DNA of 64,000 nucleotides from Acidimicrobiales bacterium (GTDB lineage Bacteria; Actinomycetota; Acidimicrobiia; Acidimicrobiales; SHLQ01). The stretch lies in NCBI GenBank assembly GCA_020628865.1, contig JAHDEJ010000023.1, positions 2,578-66,577 on the forward strand, written 5' to 3'. The position numbers and the translations under genes were made by a program. The notes under the pieces are model-generated. The model was not told where the DNA came from, searched no databases, and saw nothing but the letters and a program-made list of their open reading frames with translations. Below are positions 1 through 8,534 of the stretch, in pieces (within the stretch, counting starts at the first letter, position 1; the number at the start of each line of letters is the position of its first letter).

Positions 1-765
1 GGCGCGGATGACGGCTTCGGTGAGGTGGAAGGCCGCGTCGTCGCCGTCGAGCGCCTCAGGGCGCAGGTAGGCGTGCACGTCGGCCGAAGCGTGGGCGAGC
101 TCTGCGCGAAGCTCCTCTCGGACGTCGGCGGGGACGCTCATGTTGTCTGCCCAGGCGACGAATCCCATCCGCTTGGCGAGGAGCTCCCGATGCTCGATCG
201 TGAGCCCTGCGGCGCTCATCAGCTCGATCCACTGATCGACCGAAAGGCACATCGCGTGGCTCGGGTCCCGGCGTCGTTCCCAATCGTTGAGGAAGGTGGC
301 CACGTCCGGTTCATCGGGCACGACATTGTCGACAAAGCCGAACACGCCGCCCTCGCGCAGGACGCGTGCCACCTCGTGAACGAACGCGGCCGGATCGGGG
401 AAGTGGTGCGGAGCGATCCGACAGGTGACGAGATCGAACGTGGCGTCGTCGAAGGGAAGGTCGCACGCGTCGGCCACCTGCGTGGTCACGTTCTGGAGCC
501 CGGCCTCCTCGGCTCGTCGGCCGGCAAGCTCGACCATCTCGGGCGTCAGGTCGGTTGCCGTCATGCGTGCCACCGACGGGGCGAAGGCCATGGCGACATG
601 GCCGGCCGCCGTGGCGATGTCCAGCGCATCCCAGTGCGGTTGCGCGTCGACCACTTCTACGAGCCGGCTGAGCGATGCACCCTTCGCATGCACTTCGCTG
701 GTTGCGTAGTTGGCGGCGTTGGCACCGAACTGTCGTCGGTTCCGGTCGAGCAGTTCGTCGCTCAC
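1..765 (-). CDS. SAM-dependent class I methyltransferase, partial at its 3' end
   Basis: The visible 255 residues form a Rossmann methyltransferase of the UbiE/Methyltransf_11 type. Motif I is at about residues 48-57 (LDIATAAGHVA), followed by TDLTPEMVELA for the ribose-binding acidic loop and LPFDDATFDLV before strand 4. The family moves a methyl group from S-adenosylmethionine to a small molecule or quinone; the substrate cannot be told here. The start is GTG at 765, one base after the stop of the PPOX gene, so the two are probably cotranscribed and translationally coupled. The frame is still open at base 1. Motif I has Ala and His where Gly is common, but the fold signature is otherwise intact. 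Confidence 0.85.
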   Translation of the reverse strand, partial: MSDELLDRNRRQFGANAANYATSEVHAKGASLSRLVEVVDAQPHWDALDIATAAGHVAMAFAPSVARMTATDLTPEMVELAGRRAEEAGLQNVTTQVADACDLPFDDATFDLVTCRIAPHHFPDPAAFVHEVARVLREGGVFGFVDNVVPDEPDVATFLNDWERRRDPSHAMCLSVDQWIELMSAAGLTIEHRELLAKRMGFVAWADNMSVPADVREELRAELAHASADVHAYLRPEALDGDDAAFHLTEAVIRA

Positions 766-766
766 G

Positions 767-1150
767 TCAGCGGGCGATCTGTCGGTCCGGAGCGATCTTC
801 AGGATGACCCGTTCGGATTCGATCTGCGGTTGGTAGTCGGTGCCGACGTACTTGTTGGACATTGCGTTGATGCTTGCGAGTGCGTCGGGACCGGTGATCG
901 TCTCGACGACTCGGCCGCGGACCTCGGCGAACCTGTATGGGTTGTCGGCGTCCCAGATGGCGACGGTGACCCGAGGGTCCGCTTCGACGTTCTTGAACTT
1001 TCGGCGGTGCACCTCGGTGTTGATGAGCACGTGTTCGTCATCGCAGTGGACCCACATGACGTGGGTCTGCGGCTGGCCGCCGGGCATGAGCGTCGTCAGC
1101 GCGGCGAAGTTCGGTCCTTGGGCGAGTGTCTTGACTTCATCTTCGATCAT
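767..1150 (-). CDS. PPOX-class (pyridoxamine-phosphate-oxidase fold) F420/flavin-dependent enzyme
   Basis: A 127-residue split-barrel protein with the pattern of actinobacterial F420-dependent PPOX enzymes (Rv1155-like): FAALTTLMPGGQPQTHVMWV at about residues 15-34, HVLINTEVHRRKFKNVEADP at about 41-60, then VTVAIWDADNPYRFAEVRGRV. Length is typical. Such proteins bind deazaflavin F420 or FMN and reduce small molecules; the substrate is unknown. ATG at 1150 is the only sensible start. The 106-bp gap to the divergent deacetylase gene carries the paired palindrome at 1163-1203. The assignment to F420 rather than FMN is family inference. Confidence 0.87.
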   Translation of the reverse strand: MIEDEVKTLAQGPNFAALTTLMPGGQPQTHVMWVHCDDEHVLINTEVHRRKFKNVEADPRVTVAIWDADNPYRFAEVRGRVVETITGPDALASINAMSNKYVGTDYQPQIESERVILKIAPDRQIAR

Positions 1151-1162
1151 GCTCCGAACCTT

Positions 1163-1203
1163 AGGTGCCTGGCACCTAAGGGGGGTTCAGGTGCCAGGCA
1201 CCT
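1163..1203. repeat. Composite palindromic element, copy 1
   Basis: Two 15-bp palindromes, AGGTGCCTGGCACCT at 1163-1177 and its reverse complement AGGTGCCAGGCACCT at 1189-1203, are separated by an 11-bp G-rich spacer (AAGGGGGGTTC). Together they can also form a single 15-bp stem with an 11-nt loop. This copy lies between two divergent genes, where a terminator is not expected, so it may be a REP-like interspersed repeat or a protein-binding site. Further copies are at 9265, 56859 and 56948. Confidence 0.9.
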
Positions 1204-1256
1204 GAGGTGGTGGGCGGCACAGGGGGAGTGATCGTGTCGGGTCGTATCGTGGGCGA

Positions 1257-2006
1257 ATGGCTGGACAGATTCTCACTGCTGAAGGAATGGTCGATGCTCC
1301 CGAGCGGGTACTCGTCGTCGTGGCGCATCCCGACGACATCGACTTCGGTGTCGCCGGCACGGTCGCGCAGCTCACCGCTGCTGGGGCCCATGTCGCCTAC
1401 TGCCTCGTGACGTCGGGCGAAGCGGGCGAGGACGACATGACCGTCACGAGCGAAGAGCTCGCCGCGATGCGCGAGGCCGAGCAGACGGCGGCGGCAAACG
1501 TTGTCGGTGTGTCCGACCTGCACTGGCTGCATCACCCCGACGGCATGGTGCAGAACAACTTCGAACTCCGGTGCGACATCTCGCGCGTCATCCGCATCGA
1601 GAAGCCGGACGTCGTCATCACACAGTCGCCGTTCCGGAACTTCGACAGCACGTACGGCAGCCACCCGGATCACATGGAGGCGGCCGAAGCCACGCTGCGG
1701 GCTGTCTACCCCGACGCCCGCAACCCCCGGGCGTTCACGAAGGAACTGCTCGACGAAGGGTACGAACCGCACACGGTCGGCGAAGTCTGGGTCGGCCAGA
1801 GCGAGCCGACGCTGTTCGTCGACATCACCGATGCGTTCGATCGCAAGCTCGAAGCGCTGCGGTCGCATCAATCGCAGGTGGCCAAGCGTGACGCCGAGTC
1901 CGATCTTCGCAAGATGATGGGCGAATGGGGCGAGCGTCTTGCGAAGATGGGCGAGATGCCCGAGGGTCGGTTGGCCGAGGCGTTCCGGGTGCTCGACACG
2001 AAATAG
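1257..2006 (+). CDS. PIG-L (LmbE-like) family zinc deacetylase
   Basis: 249 residues. The zinc-binding AHPDDID motif is at residues 23-29, and a downstream SHPDHMEA supplies the third ligand histidine, as in MshB, Mca and BshB-type de-N-acetylases. The family removes acyl groups from amino sugars or their conjugates. Mycothiol-related roles (MshB or Mca) are possible in an actinobacterium, but the protein is shorter than typical MshB, so no specific symbol is given. ATG 1257 is used; ATG at 1287 (MVDAPE) would also leave the domain whole. The nitrilase gene follows 9 bp downstream, probably in the same operon. Confidence 0.9.
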   Translation: MAGQILTAEGMVDAPERVLVVVAHPDDIDFGVAGTVAQLTAAGAHVAYCLVTSGEAGEDDMTVTSEELAAMREAEQTAAANVVGVSDLHWLHHPDGMVQNNFELRCDISRVIRIEKPDVVITQSPFRNFDSTYGSHPDHMEAAEATLRAVYPDARNPRAFTKELLDEGYEPHTVGEVWVGQSEPTLFVDITDAFDRKLEALRSHQSQVAKRDAESDLRKMMGEWGERLAKMGEMPEGRLAEAFRVLDTK

Positions 2007-2015
2007 GCTGGCGAC

Positions 2016-2774
2016 ATGCAGATCGCCGTCGTCCAGCACGAGATCGAGTGGGAGTCGCCGGAGCAGAACTTCGCGGCGCTGCGCAGCCAGATCGATGAGG
2101 CGGCGGCCACCGGTGCGCGCCTGATCGCACTCACCGAGACCTTCAGCTGGGGGTTCTCGATGAACACGGAGTACGTGCACGAACCGGCGGACGGTCCGTC
2201 CACTCGTTTTCTGCAGGAGGAAGCGGCCCGCACGGGTTCGTGGATCGTCGGTTCGATCCCGGTGAAGGAACCGGGAGCGAATCGGCCGAACAATCGGATG
2301 ACGTTCGCCGGACCCGATGGTGAGTTGCACGTCTACAACAAGATGCACCCGTTTTCGTACAGCGGCGAGGACAAGAGCTATCTCGCCGGCGATGCGCCGA
2401 TGACCATCACGATCGACGGTCTCCGCATCAGCGCGTTCGTCTGCTTCGACATTCGCTTCGCCGACGACTTCTGGGCGCTGGCCCACGACACCGACTGCTA
2501 CCTCGTCATCGCGAACTGGCCGGCGACCCGGCGCAATCATTGGACGAGCCTGCTGATGGCGCGGGCCATCGAGAATCAGGCGTGGGTCGTGGCGGCGAAC
2601 CGGGTGGGCTCGGACCCAAATGTCGAGTACGCCGGCGATTCCCGCATCATCGACCCGTTCGGCGAGCTCGTCGCCGAACTTCCCGACGTGGCCGGAGTCA
2701 TCTCTGCCGACGTCACCGCCGAGCGCGTCTCCCAGGTGCGCACGGACTTCCCGTTCCTGAACGACCGCCGCTGA
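2016..2774 (+). CDS. Carbon-nitrogen hydrolase (nitrilase superfamily, omega-amidase/Nit2-like)
   Basis: 252 residues with the complete catalytic triad of the nitrilase superfamily: Glu41 in LTETF, Lys109 in YNKMHPF and Cys143 in FVCFDIRF. Length and the short spacing between catalytic residues fit the small amidase branch (Nit2/YafV, omega-amidase) rather than true nitrilases. These enzymes hydrolyse amide C-N bonds, such as alpha-ketoglutaramate or deaminated glutathione. It follows the PIG-L deacetylase by 9 bp, which suggests a shared N-acyl or thiol-repair pathway. That link is inference. Confidence 0.9.
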   Translation: MQIAVVQHEIEWESPEQNFAALRSQIDEAAATGARLIALTETFSWGFSMNTEYVHEPADGPSTRFLQEEAARTGSWIVGSIPVKEPGANRPNNRMTFAGPDGELHVYNKMHPFSYSGEDKSYLAGDAPMTITIDGLRISAFVCFDIRFADDFWALAHDTDCYLVIANWPATRRNHWTSLLMARAIENQAWVVAANRVGSDPNVEYAGDSRIIDPFGELVAELPDVAGVISADVTAERVSQVRTDFPFLNDRR

Positions 2775-2810
2775 CCCCGTTTCCGGGGTTCGGCATGGGC
2801 CGTTCGGCCC
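2774..2810 (+). terminator. Tandem GC-rich hairpins after the nitrilase gene
   Basis: Directly after the TGA, ACCCCG (2774-2779) pairs with CGGGGT (2784-2789) across a TTTC loop. A second stem, GGGCC/GGCCC with loop GTTC, lies at 2797-2810. There is no T-tract, so this is at best a weak intrinsic terminator or an mRNA end-protecting structure. Confidence 0.4.
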
Positions 2811-2818
2811 AGGTCGTT

Positions 2819-2848
2819 CGGGTTGGGCAATTTCACACGCGCAACCCG
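2819..2848. promoter_or_regulatory. Inverted repeat upstream of the polysaccharide/partner-switch operon
   Basis: CGGGTTG at 2819-2825 and CAACCCG at 2842-2848 are perfect inverted 7-mers 16 bp apart, about 93 bp before the first ATG of the eight-gene operon. This is a plausible operator or hairpin. No clear sigma-70 -35/-10 pair could be assigned in 2849-2940. Confidence 0.3.
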
Positions 2849-2940
2849 ATTGTCACATAGACGGGCCGTTTTCGGCTCAGTAGATCGGGCACGTTCGCCG
2901 ACGTTCTAGTGAGACGTATAGGTGAAGGCGGACGAAATCG

Positions 2941-4173
2941 ATGGCAACCACTGACGCAACAACAGTCGAACTCGGACTTCCCGGCGACCTCGGTCCGTTG
3001 CGGATCGGGTTCGTGTCGGCGTTCCCTCCGGGGAAGAACAGCCTGAACGAGTTCGGCTGGCATGTCGTCAACGCGTTGGCGGAGAAGGACGACGTCGCTG
3101 AGGTCGTGTTGTTCGCCGATGACACGGAGTCGGGACCGCCGACACCGATCGAAGGCGTGACCTCCCGGGTCAGCTGGAGCTTCAACAAGGTCACCAACGT
3201 GCTGTCGCTCGCTCGTGCGATTCGCAAGGCGAAGCCGGACGCCGTGGTCTTCAACCTGCAGTTTGCGACGTTCGGCGACACGAAGGTCGCCGGCGGGCTC
3301 GGCCTGCTCACGCCCGCCGTCGTCAAGGCGATGGGCATCCCGACGGCGTCGATTCTCCACAACCTCGTTGAGAACGTGGACATGGAGGACGCCGGCTTCG
3401 CCGGCAACGCACTCATGGCGAAGATCATGAACATGGCGGGTCGCTTCCTCACCAAGGCCATCCTGCGCTCGGACTACGTGGCGCTCACGGTGCCGCAGTA
3501 CGTCGAGCTCCTCGAGGAGCAGTACGACGCAGAGAACGCCATCCTCGTCCCGCACGGTTCGTTCGAGACGATCGACGAGCCGGACTTCAGCATCCCGGAT
3601 GGGCCGCGCAAGCTGCTGGCCTTCGGCAAGTGGGGCACCTACAAGACGGTCGACGTACTGATCGACGCCCAGCGCGAACTGATTCGTCGGGGCTTCGACG
3701 ACGTCGAGGTCGTGATCGCCGGTACCGACAGCCCGAATGCACCCGGCTATCTCGACGGTGTGGCTGCCGGCTGTTCGGATCTGGATTCGGTGACGTTCAC
3801 GGGCTACGTCGAGGAAGAAGATGTGGCACCGCTGTTCACGTCGGCGGCGATCACGGTCTTCCCGTACACGTCGACCACGGGCAGCAGCGGCGTGCTGCAC
3901 CAGGCCGGTTCGTACGGTCGTTGCGCGGTGTTGCCGAAGATCGGCGACTTCGCTGAGGTGATCGAAGAAGAGGGCTTCGTTGGCCAGTACTTCGAGCCGG
4001 GCGACGCCATGAGCCTCGCCGACGCCCTCGAAGAACTCCTGAACGACCCGGCAAAGCGCGAGTCGCAGGGTCGCATGAACTTCTCGGCTGCAGCCGGAAT
4101 TCCGATGGCCGAAGTGGTCGATTGGCACCTGTTCCACCTTGCGGAGCACATCGCCGGAGCCCGGAAGCACTGA
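2941..4173 (+). CDS. Glycosyltransferase, GT-B fold (GT4/GT1-like)
   Basis: 410 residues. The N-terminal Rossmann half starts at RIGFVSAFPPGKNSLNEFGW, typical of GT4 enzymes that take up an acceptor at the membrane face. The C-terminal half has LLAFGKWGTYKTVDVLIDA, then the donor-binding FPYTSTTGSSGVLHQAGSYGR where E-X7-E-like GT4 signatures normally lie. It probably adds a sugar to a lipid-linked or exported polysaccharide; donor and acceptor are unknown. It is first in an eight-gene co-directional run and its TGA overlaps the flippase ATG (TGATG at 4171-4175). Confidence 0.88.
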   Translation: MATTDATTVELGLPGDLGPLRIGFVSAFPPGKNSLNEFGWHVVNALAEKDDVAEVVLFADDTESGPPTPIEGVTSRVSWSFNKVTNVLSLARAIRKAKPDAVVFNLQFATFGDTKVAGGLGLLTPAVVKAMGIPTASILHNLVENVDMEDAGFAGNALMAKIMNMAGRFLTKAILRSDYVALTVPQYVELLEEQYDAENAILVPHGSFETIDEPDFSIPDGPRKLLAFGKWGTYKTVDVLIDAQRELIRRGFDDVEVVIAGTDSPNAPGYLDGVAAGCSDLDSVTFTGYVEEEDVAPLFTSAAITVFPYTSTTGSSGVLHQAGSYGRCAVLPKIGDFAEVIEEEGFVGQYFEPGDAMSLADALEELLNDPAKRESQGRMNFSAAAGIPMAEVVDWHLFHLAEHIAGARKH

Positions 4174-5498
4174 TGTCACTGACGGAAGCTTCTGCGCCGG
4201 AAAAGCCGGAAACGAACGACTCGTCGGCGACGTCCGGCAAGGCGTTGCTCGGCGGTGGCGCGGTCCTGGCGATCTCGATGACGATCGCGAACGGCGGCAA
4301 CTACGCGCTGAACCTGCTGTTGGGTCGCTGGATGACTCCGGCAGCGTTCGCCGACGCGAACCTGATGGTCACGCTCATGCTGTTGGTGACGGCGGTAGCG
4401 GTGGCGCTGCAGCTGATCGCCGCTCGGTTCACGAGCATCCACGAGGCTCGCAACACGCCGCACAAGGCGGACGAGATCGCCAGCTGGCTCGAGGATCGTG
4501 CCGCGCTGATCGGTGTCGGCTTCGCAGCGTTCATCGGGTTGCCCGCCGTCTTCTGGGCGACGACCTTCAACACCGAGTCGTGGGTGCCGTTCGCCGTCCT
4601 CGGTGCCGGCATGCCGTTCTATATCGTCCAGGCCGTCGGTCGTGGTGTGTTGCAGGGCCGGCTCAAGTTCAACTCGCTGGCGATCACCTTCGTGATCGAG
4701 ATGGCGGTGCGCGTCGGCGTGGCGATCGTGCTCGTGCAGCTCGGGTTCGGGGTGACCGGCGCGACGATCGGTCTGACGGCGTCCTTCGTGGCGACCTGGC
4801 TCGCCGTTCGGATGCTCACTCCTCGCTCTGCGGCGGGACGTCCCGACCGCAGCGAGCTCGGCGACTTGGTGACCTACGCCGGTCCTGTGGTCGTGCTCCT
4901 GGTGGGTCAGATCATCATCAACAACGGCGACGTCCTCGTCGTGAAGCGCTTCTTCGATCCGACGGAAGCCGGCATCTATGCCGCCGTCGCCCTGATCGGA
5001 CGGGCAGTTTTCTTTCTCTCCTGGTCGGCCGTCACGGCACTCTTCCCGGCGGTCGCCCAGCGCGATGAAGCCGGGGAAGCATCCGGCGGGCTCCTGCTCG
5101 GCGGCCTCGCTGTGGTCGGCGGGCTGTGCAGCTTCATGGTGTTGATGGCCTGGATCGTCGGCGACCGGGTCTTCACTTTTGCGTTGGGTGATGCGTACGC
5201 CGGTGTCGGGCATCTCCTCGTGCAGTACGCCATCGCCACTTCGCTGTTCACGATGGCCAACCTGATCGTGAGTTACCACCTCTCCACCGGTCGCGTGCTC
5301 GAGGCGTGGATTCTGCTCGCCGGCGGCGTGTTGCAGACCACCCTCCTCCTCATCTGGAACTCGACACCGGAGGTCGTCGTCGTCGATCAGTTGGTCGCCA
5401 TGGCGATCCTGCTCGTTGCGGTCGCCGCGTCCACGGTGCTCGTGAAGCACACCCCCTCTTCCCACAAAGCACCATCAGTCGAAAGGGTCGAAGCATGA
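4173..5498 (+). CDS. Polysaccharide flippase (Wzx/MurJ-like, MOP superfamily)
   Basis: 441 residues with about 12-14 hydrophobic segments, opening with ALLGGGAVLAISMTIANGGN and the RWMTPAAFADANLMVT pattern common in Wzx/PST exporters. Members move lipid-linked oligosaccharide across the inner membrane. ATG 4173 is chosen over an upstream in-frame ATG (4122) because it overlaps the transferase stop and puts the protein's short hydrophilic N-terminus in the usual place. The next gene starts at 5495 through an ATGA overlap. Together with its two flanking transferases it forms a compact glycan-export unit. Confidence 0.88.
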   Translation: MSLTEASAPEKPETNDSSATSGKALLGGGAVLAISMTIANGGNYALNLLLGRWMTPAAFADANLMVTLMLLVTAVAVALQLIAARFTSIHEARNTPHKADEIASWLEDRAALIGVGFAAFIGLPAVFWATTFNTESWVPFAVLGAGMPFYIVQAVGRGVLQGRLKFNSLAITFVIEMAVRVGVAIVLVQLGFGVTGATIGLTASFVATWLAVRMLTPRSAAGRPDRSELGDLVTYAGPVVVLLVGQIIINNGDVLVVKRFFDPTEAGIYAAVALIGRAVFFLSWSAVTALFPAVAQRDEAGEASGGLLLGGLAVVGGLCSFMVLMAWIVGDRVFTFALGDAYAGVGHLLVQYAIATSLFTMANLIVSYHLSTGRVLEAWILLAGGVLQTTLLLIWNSTPEVVVVDQLVAMAILLVAVAASTVLVKHTPSSHKAPSVERVEA

Positions 5499-6313
5499 AG
5501 GGCTATCGCCACTGGTCAACGGTTCCGTTGCAGGAACGACCGAAGATCTCCGTCGTCATTCCGGCGTACAACGAGGAATGGCGCATCCTGCCGACGATCG
5601 GCGCAATCGCCCATGAGATGGCCGAGCGCGACGAGTCGTTCGAGCTGATCGTCTCCGACGACGGTTCGAGTGACGACACGAACAAGCTCGTGCGGGAGCT
5701 GGAGCTGCCGAATCTTCGGTTGATCGAGTCGGTCAACACGGGCAAGGGTGGCGCGGTCCGCCGGGGCGCGCTGGCGGCCAGCGGCGACTACATCCTCTTC
5801 GCCGATGCCGATCAGTCCACGCCGATCCAACAGTTCGATGCGCTCTTTGCGCCGTTGCTGGACGGAAGCGCGCAGGTGGCGATCGGTTCGCGTGGAGCGG
5901 ACGGTGCCGAGGTGGCCAACAAGTCGCTCAAGCGAAAGATCCTCAGTCAGGGTTTGAACACGATCGTCCGGGTCGGGTTCGGCATCAAGCAGAAGGACAC
6001 GCAGTGCGGGTTCAAGCTGTTCACTCGGGAGGCTGCACTGGACCTGTTCGGTCGTCAGCGCATCGATGGCTTCTCGTTCGATCTCGAATTGCTGTTCCTC
6101 GCCAATCGACAGGGCTATGCCGTCGCCGAGATCCCCGTTGAGTGGATCGACGCGCCGGGCTCGACGGTCGACGCAGCAAAGGTGGCCATCCAGTTCCTGA
6201 AGGACCTGGTCAGCCTTCGGCTCCGCGCCATGCGGGGCGGCTATCGACACATCATCCATCAACCTGCCGATTCGTCGGCAACCACGAATCAGCAACTCCG
6301 GAGTGCAGCATGA
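5495..6313 (+). CDS. GT2-family glycosyltransferase (dolichyl-phosphate glucosyltransferase/ALG5-like)
   Basis: 272 residues. A GT-A fold is shown by SVVIPAYNEE (about 18-27), VSDDGSSDDT and the metal-binding DADQST. The long CGFKLF...GFSFDLELL tract is shared with ALG5/DPG synthases, which load glucose onto a polyprenyl phosphate. No C-terminal membrane region is present. ATG 5495 overlaps the flippase stop; an in-frame extension back to 5306 is non-homologous and antisense-like. The product probably makes a polyprenyl-phospho-sugar donor for the same glycan pathway. Its stop overlaps the next start (ATGA, 6310-6313). Confidence 0.9.
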   Translation: MKGYRHWSTVPLQERPKISVVIPAYNEEWRILPTIGAIAHEMAERDESFELIVSDDGSSDDTNKLVRELELPNLRLIESVNTGKGGAVRRGALAASGDYILFADADQSTPIQQFDALFAPLLDGSAQVAIGSRGADGAEVANKSLKRKILSQGLNTIVRVGFGIKQKDTQCGFKLFTREAALDLFGRQRIDGFSFDLELLFLANRQGYAVAEIPVEWIDAPGSTVDAAKVAIQFLKDLVSLRLRAMRGGYRHIIHQPADSSATTNQQLRSAA

Positions 6314-6639
6314 ACATCACCACCAACCAAGGGACCGATTCGACGGTCATCGTGCTCGAGGGTCGTTTCGACGCCCACGAGGCACCTCACGCAGCGTCGG
6401 TCTTCGACTCGGTGCTCGACGAGGGCCAGAACAACATCGACGTGTCGCTTGCGGACGTGCAGTTCATCGACTCCACGGCGCTGGCACAGCTGGTCCGTGT
6501 GATGAAGCGCTGCAAGGAGGCCGGCGGCCAGTTCTCGCTGCTCGAACCTTCGGATCCCGTGCTCGTCATTCTCGAACTGACCGCGCTCGACAAGGCCTTC
6601 AACATCGTTGACGGTCAGAGCGCCGAACAGGCTGCATGA
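6310..6639 (+). CDS. STAS-domain anti-sigma-factor antagonist (RsbV/SpoIIAA-like), first copy
   Basis: 109 residues, a single STAS domain. The phospho-acceptor serine is Ser55 in FIDSTALAQL, in the conserved DS-x-x-L loop. Unphosphorylated STAS proteins bind an RsbW-like kinase and free its partner; phosphorylation releases them. The start is ATG 6310, overlapping the GT2 stop, and the stop overlaps the phosphatase start. This gene is the hinge where polysaccharide genes pass into signalling genes without a gap. Confidence 0.92.
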   Translation: MNITTNQGTDSTVIVLEGRFDAHEAPHAASVFDSVLDEGQNNIDVSLADVQFIDSTALAQLVRVMKRCKEAGGQFSLLEPSDPVLVILELTALDKAFNIVDGQSAEQAA

Positions 6640-8111
6640 CGCCGGACCAGGCGCTTGGTGTCGTCCTCGGACGAGCACTGGATCTGGTTCGCGACCTCGC
6701 GGATCGGTGGGAGCGCGCAGGTGCGCGCGCCGTCTGGTTCGAGGTGGATCAGTGGCCGGACCTCCTCCCACTCACGGGAGCGCCGGAGCCTGACGCCGAT
6801 GATCTGCATCGCTATCCGCTGGACCTCAACGAGTTTACGGGATGGTGTTGTGCCGTCGGCGAGATGAACCGGGGCGACGAGGATCTTGCGCTCGACGTTT
6901 CTCTGGCCTGCCGACTCGCTCGGTACGAACACGACATCGCCCAGTTCACGAAGTCGATCATCGAGTCGAACGACCAGCTGTTGGCGCTCTACGAAATGGC
7001 ATCGAGCCGGGCGTCGATTCTGACGCCCGATGAGCTCGCAACAGATACGGCCGCGGAAGCGATGTCGATGACTCGTTCGGCTGCTGCGCTGGTGGCCGGC
7101 CCGGGCGGCGAGTTCGGTTTCGCCGGCGATGACGACCTCCGGTCGTTGTTGCACGATGCGGTCGATCGACTCGGCGAGAGCACGGACACCCTCGTGCTGC
7201 GCAAACAGAGCGACCAGCTCGTCGATGTCATCGCGCGCCGAATGGACCACGTCGACGGTGCGGTCGTGCTTGCCGGCAAACCGGGCAAGCGGGTCAAGAC
7301 GCCGACGGTGCGGCTCATCGAAGCGGTCGCGGATCGTACCGAGATGCTCTTCCATCTCGAAGCGATGCACGCGACCGAGGTGAAGCGCGCGGTGCTCGAC
7401 CGAGATGCGGCCGCGGCTTCCGAACTTTCTGCCGCCGCACTGCCGGATCGGATGCCAGAGCGGGACGGTCTCGATATCAAGGCACGGATCATTCCTGCCC
7501 GCCTCGGCGGCGGCGACTTCTACATGGTCGTCGACACGGATGATGGCGTGGCCTTCTCTGCCGGCGATGTGTCGGGCAAGGGCCTGGCTGCCGGCGTCGT
7601 GATGACGCTGCTGTGTTCGACGGTTCGCAACGCGGTCCGTCGTCGCAACTGGACCAACGCCGGAGAGCTGATGGCGGAGATCGACGTCGACGTCCGGGAC
7701 TACCTGGAGTCGGCCGGCATGTTCGTCACGATGAGCGTCGGTCTTTGGACCGAAGGCTCCGACAAGATCGAACTCGCAAATGCAGGGCACTCGCCCGTCC
7801 TGCTCCGGACCGGCGACACCGTCGAGTCCATTCCCGCCAACAGCCCACCGGTCGGGGTGCTCCCGGCCGACTCCGGCGAGCATCACGTGATCGAGTTTGT
7901 GCCGGGAACGGTGCTCATGATCGGCAGCGATGGGCTGGCTGAACAGGAAAACGAAGCCGGGGAGCAACTCGGCTACGACGTTTTGGAGTCCTTGATGACT
8001 GGTGAACCCGAAGAGATCATCGACAACCTGTTCGGGGCTGTGCACGATCACGGTCTCGGCGTTGATCGATCCGACGATCAGATGGCCCTCGTGCTCGGGA
8101 GGGCTGCGTGA
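6636..8111 (+). CDS. SpoIIE/RsbU-type PP2C serine phosphatase
   Basis: 491 residues. The N-terminal 260 residues are helical and soluble, without a recognisable PAS, GAF or HAMP domain or membrane segments, and probably act as the sensing/dimerisation part. The C-terminal SpoIIE phosphatase domain (about 275-490) keeps metal-site motifs FSAGDVSGKGL, MIGSDGLAE and RSDDQMALV. Such enzymes dephosphorylate STAS proteins, here probably the product of one or both STAS genes in the operon. It overlaps both neighbours by stop/start codons. Confidence 0.92.
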   Translation: MTPDQALGVVLGRALDLVRDLADRWERAGARAVWFEVDQWPDLLPLTGAPEPDADDLHRYPLDLNEFTGWCCAVGEMNRGDEDLALDVSLACRLARYEHDIAQFTKSIIESNDQLLALYEMASSRASILTPDELATDTAAEAMSMTRSAAALVAGPGGEFGFAGDDDLRSLLHDAVDRLGESTDTLVLRKQSDQLVDVIARRMDHVDGAVVLAGKPGKRVKTPTVRLIEAVADRTEMLFHLEAMHATEVKRAVLDRDAAAASELSAAALPDRMPERDGLDIKARIIPARLGGGDFYMVVDTDDGVAFSAGDVSGKGLAAGVVMTLLCSTVRNAVRRRNWTNAGELMAEIDVDVRDYLESAGMFVTMSVGLWTEGSDKIELANAGHSPVLLRTGDTVESIPANSPPVGVLPADSGEHHVIEFVPGTVLMIGSDGLAEQENEAGEQLGYDVLESLMTGEPEEIIDNLFGAVHDHGLGVDRSDDQMALVLGRAA

Positions 8112-8518
8112 TGGTTGCCCCCTTGCACCTTCCACCGTCCTTGGCGGAACTTCACCAGTTGGGTCCGTGGCTGCGAGAGGCACTGGCCGGGCATCCGATC
8201 GAGCCGCAACTCGCCGGCATCGAGCTGGGTGTCCACGAGTTGTTGACGAACATCGTCGAACACGGTCAGCCGGACTCGAGCACGACCGTGAATCTTGTCT
8301 GTGTTCTCGATGAGGACGCTGCGAGTTTCACGATCACCGATCACGGTTCGGCCGTGGAGCCCGATGATGTGCCCCGTCCGGATCCGGACAAGCCCCAGGT
8401 TCGGGGCTACGGGCTGATGATCATCGAGCAATTGACCGACGTCTTCGACGTGCGACGCGACGGAGACATGAACACGTGGGACCTGCGATTTCCAATCGCT
8501 ACAGGTGCCTCGATCTGA
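8111..8518 (+). CDS. RsbW/SpoIIAB-like histidine-kinase-type ATPase (anti-sigma/switch kinase)
   Basis: 135 residues of a GHKL ATPase: N-box GVHELLTNIVEHG at about 38-50, G1 as ITDHGSAVEP, G2 as RGYGLMIIEQL. Size and layout match RsbW/BtrW-type serine kinases that phosphorylate STAS proteins and sequester a target. ATG 8111 overlaps the previous stop by one base; GTG 8108 directly before it is an equally possible start. No sigma factor gene lies next to it, so its target may be encoded elsewhere or may not be a sigma factor. Confidence 0.9.
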   Translation: MVAPLHLPPSLAELHQLGPWLREALAGHPIEPQLAGIELGVHELLTNIVEHGQPDSSTTVNLVCVLDEDAASFTITDHGSAVEPDDVPRPDPDKPQVRGYGLMIIEQLTDVFDVRRDGDMNTWDLRFPIATGASI

Positions 8519-8534
8519 AGTCGAAGGAGAAACC

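Noticed and set aside
1-807. Forward frame at 25-807 as a gene
   Set aside because: The minus strand encodes a methyltransferase with motif I and post-I; the forward frame is its shadow.
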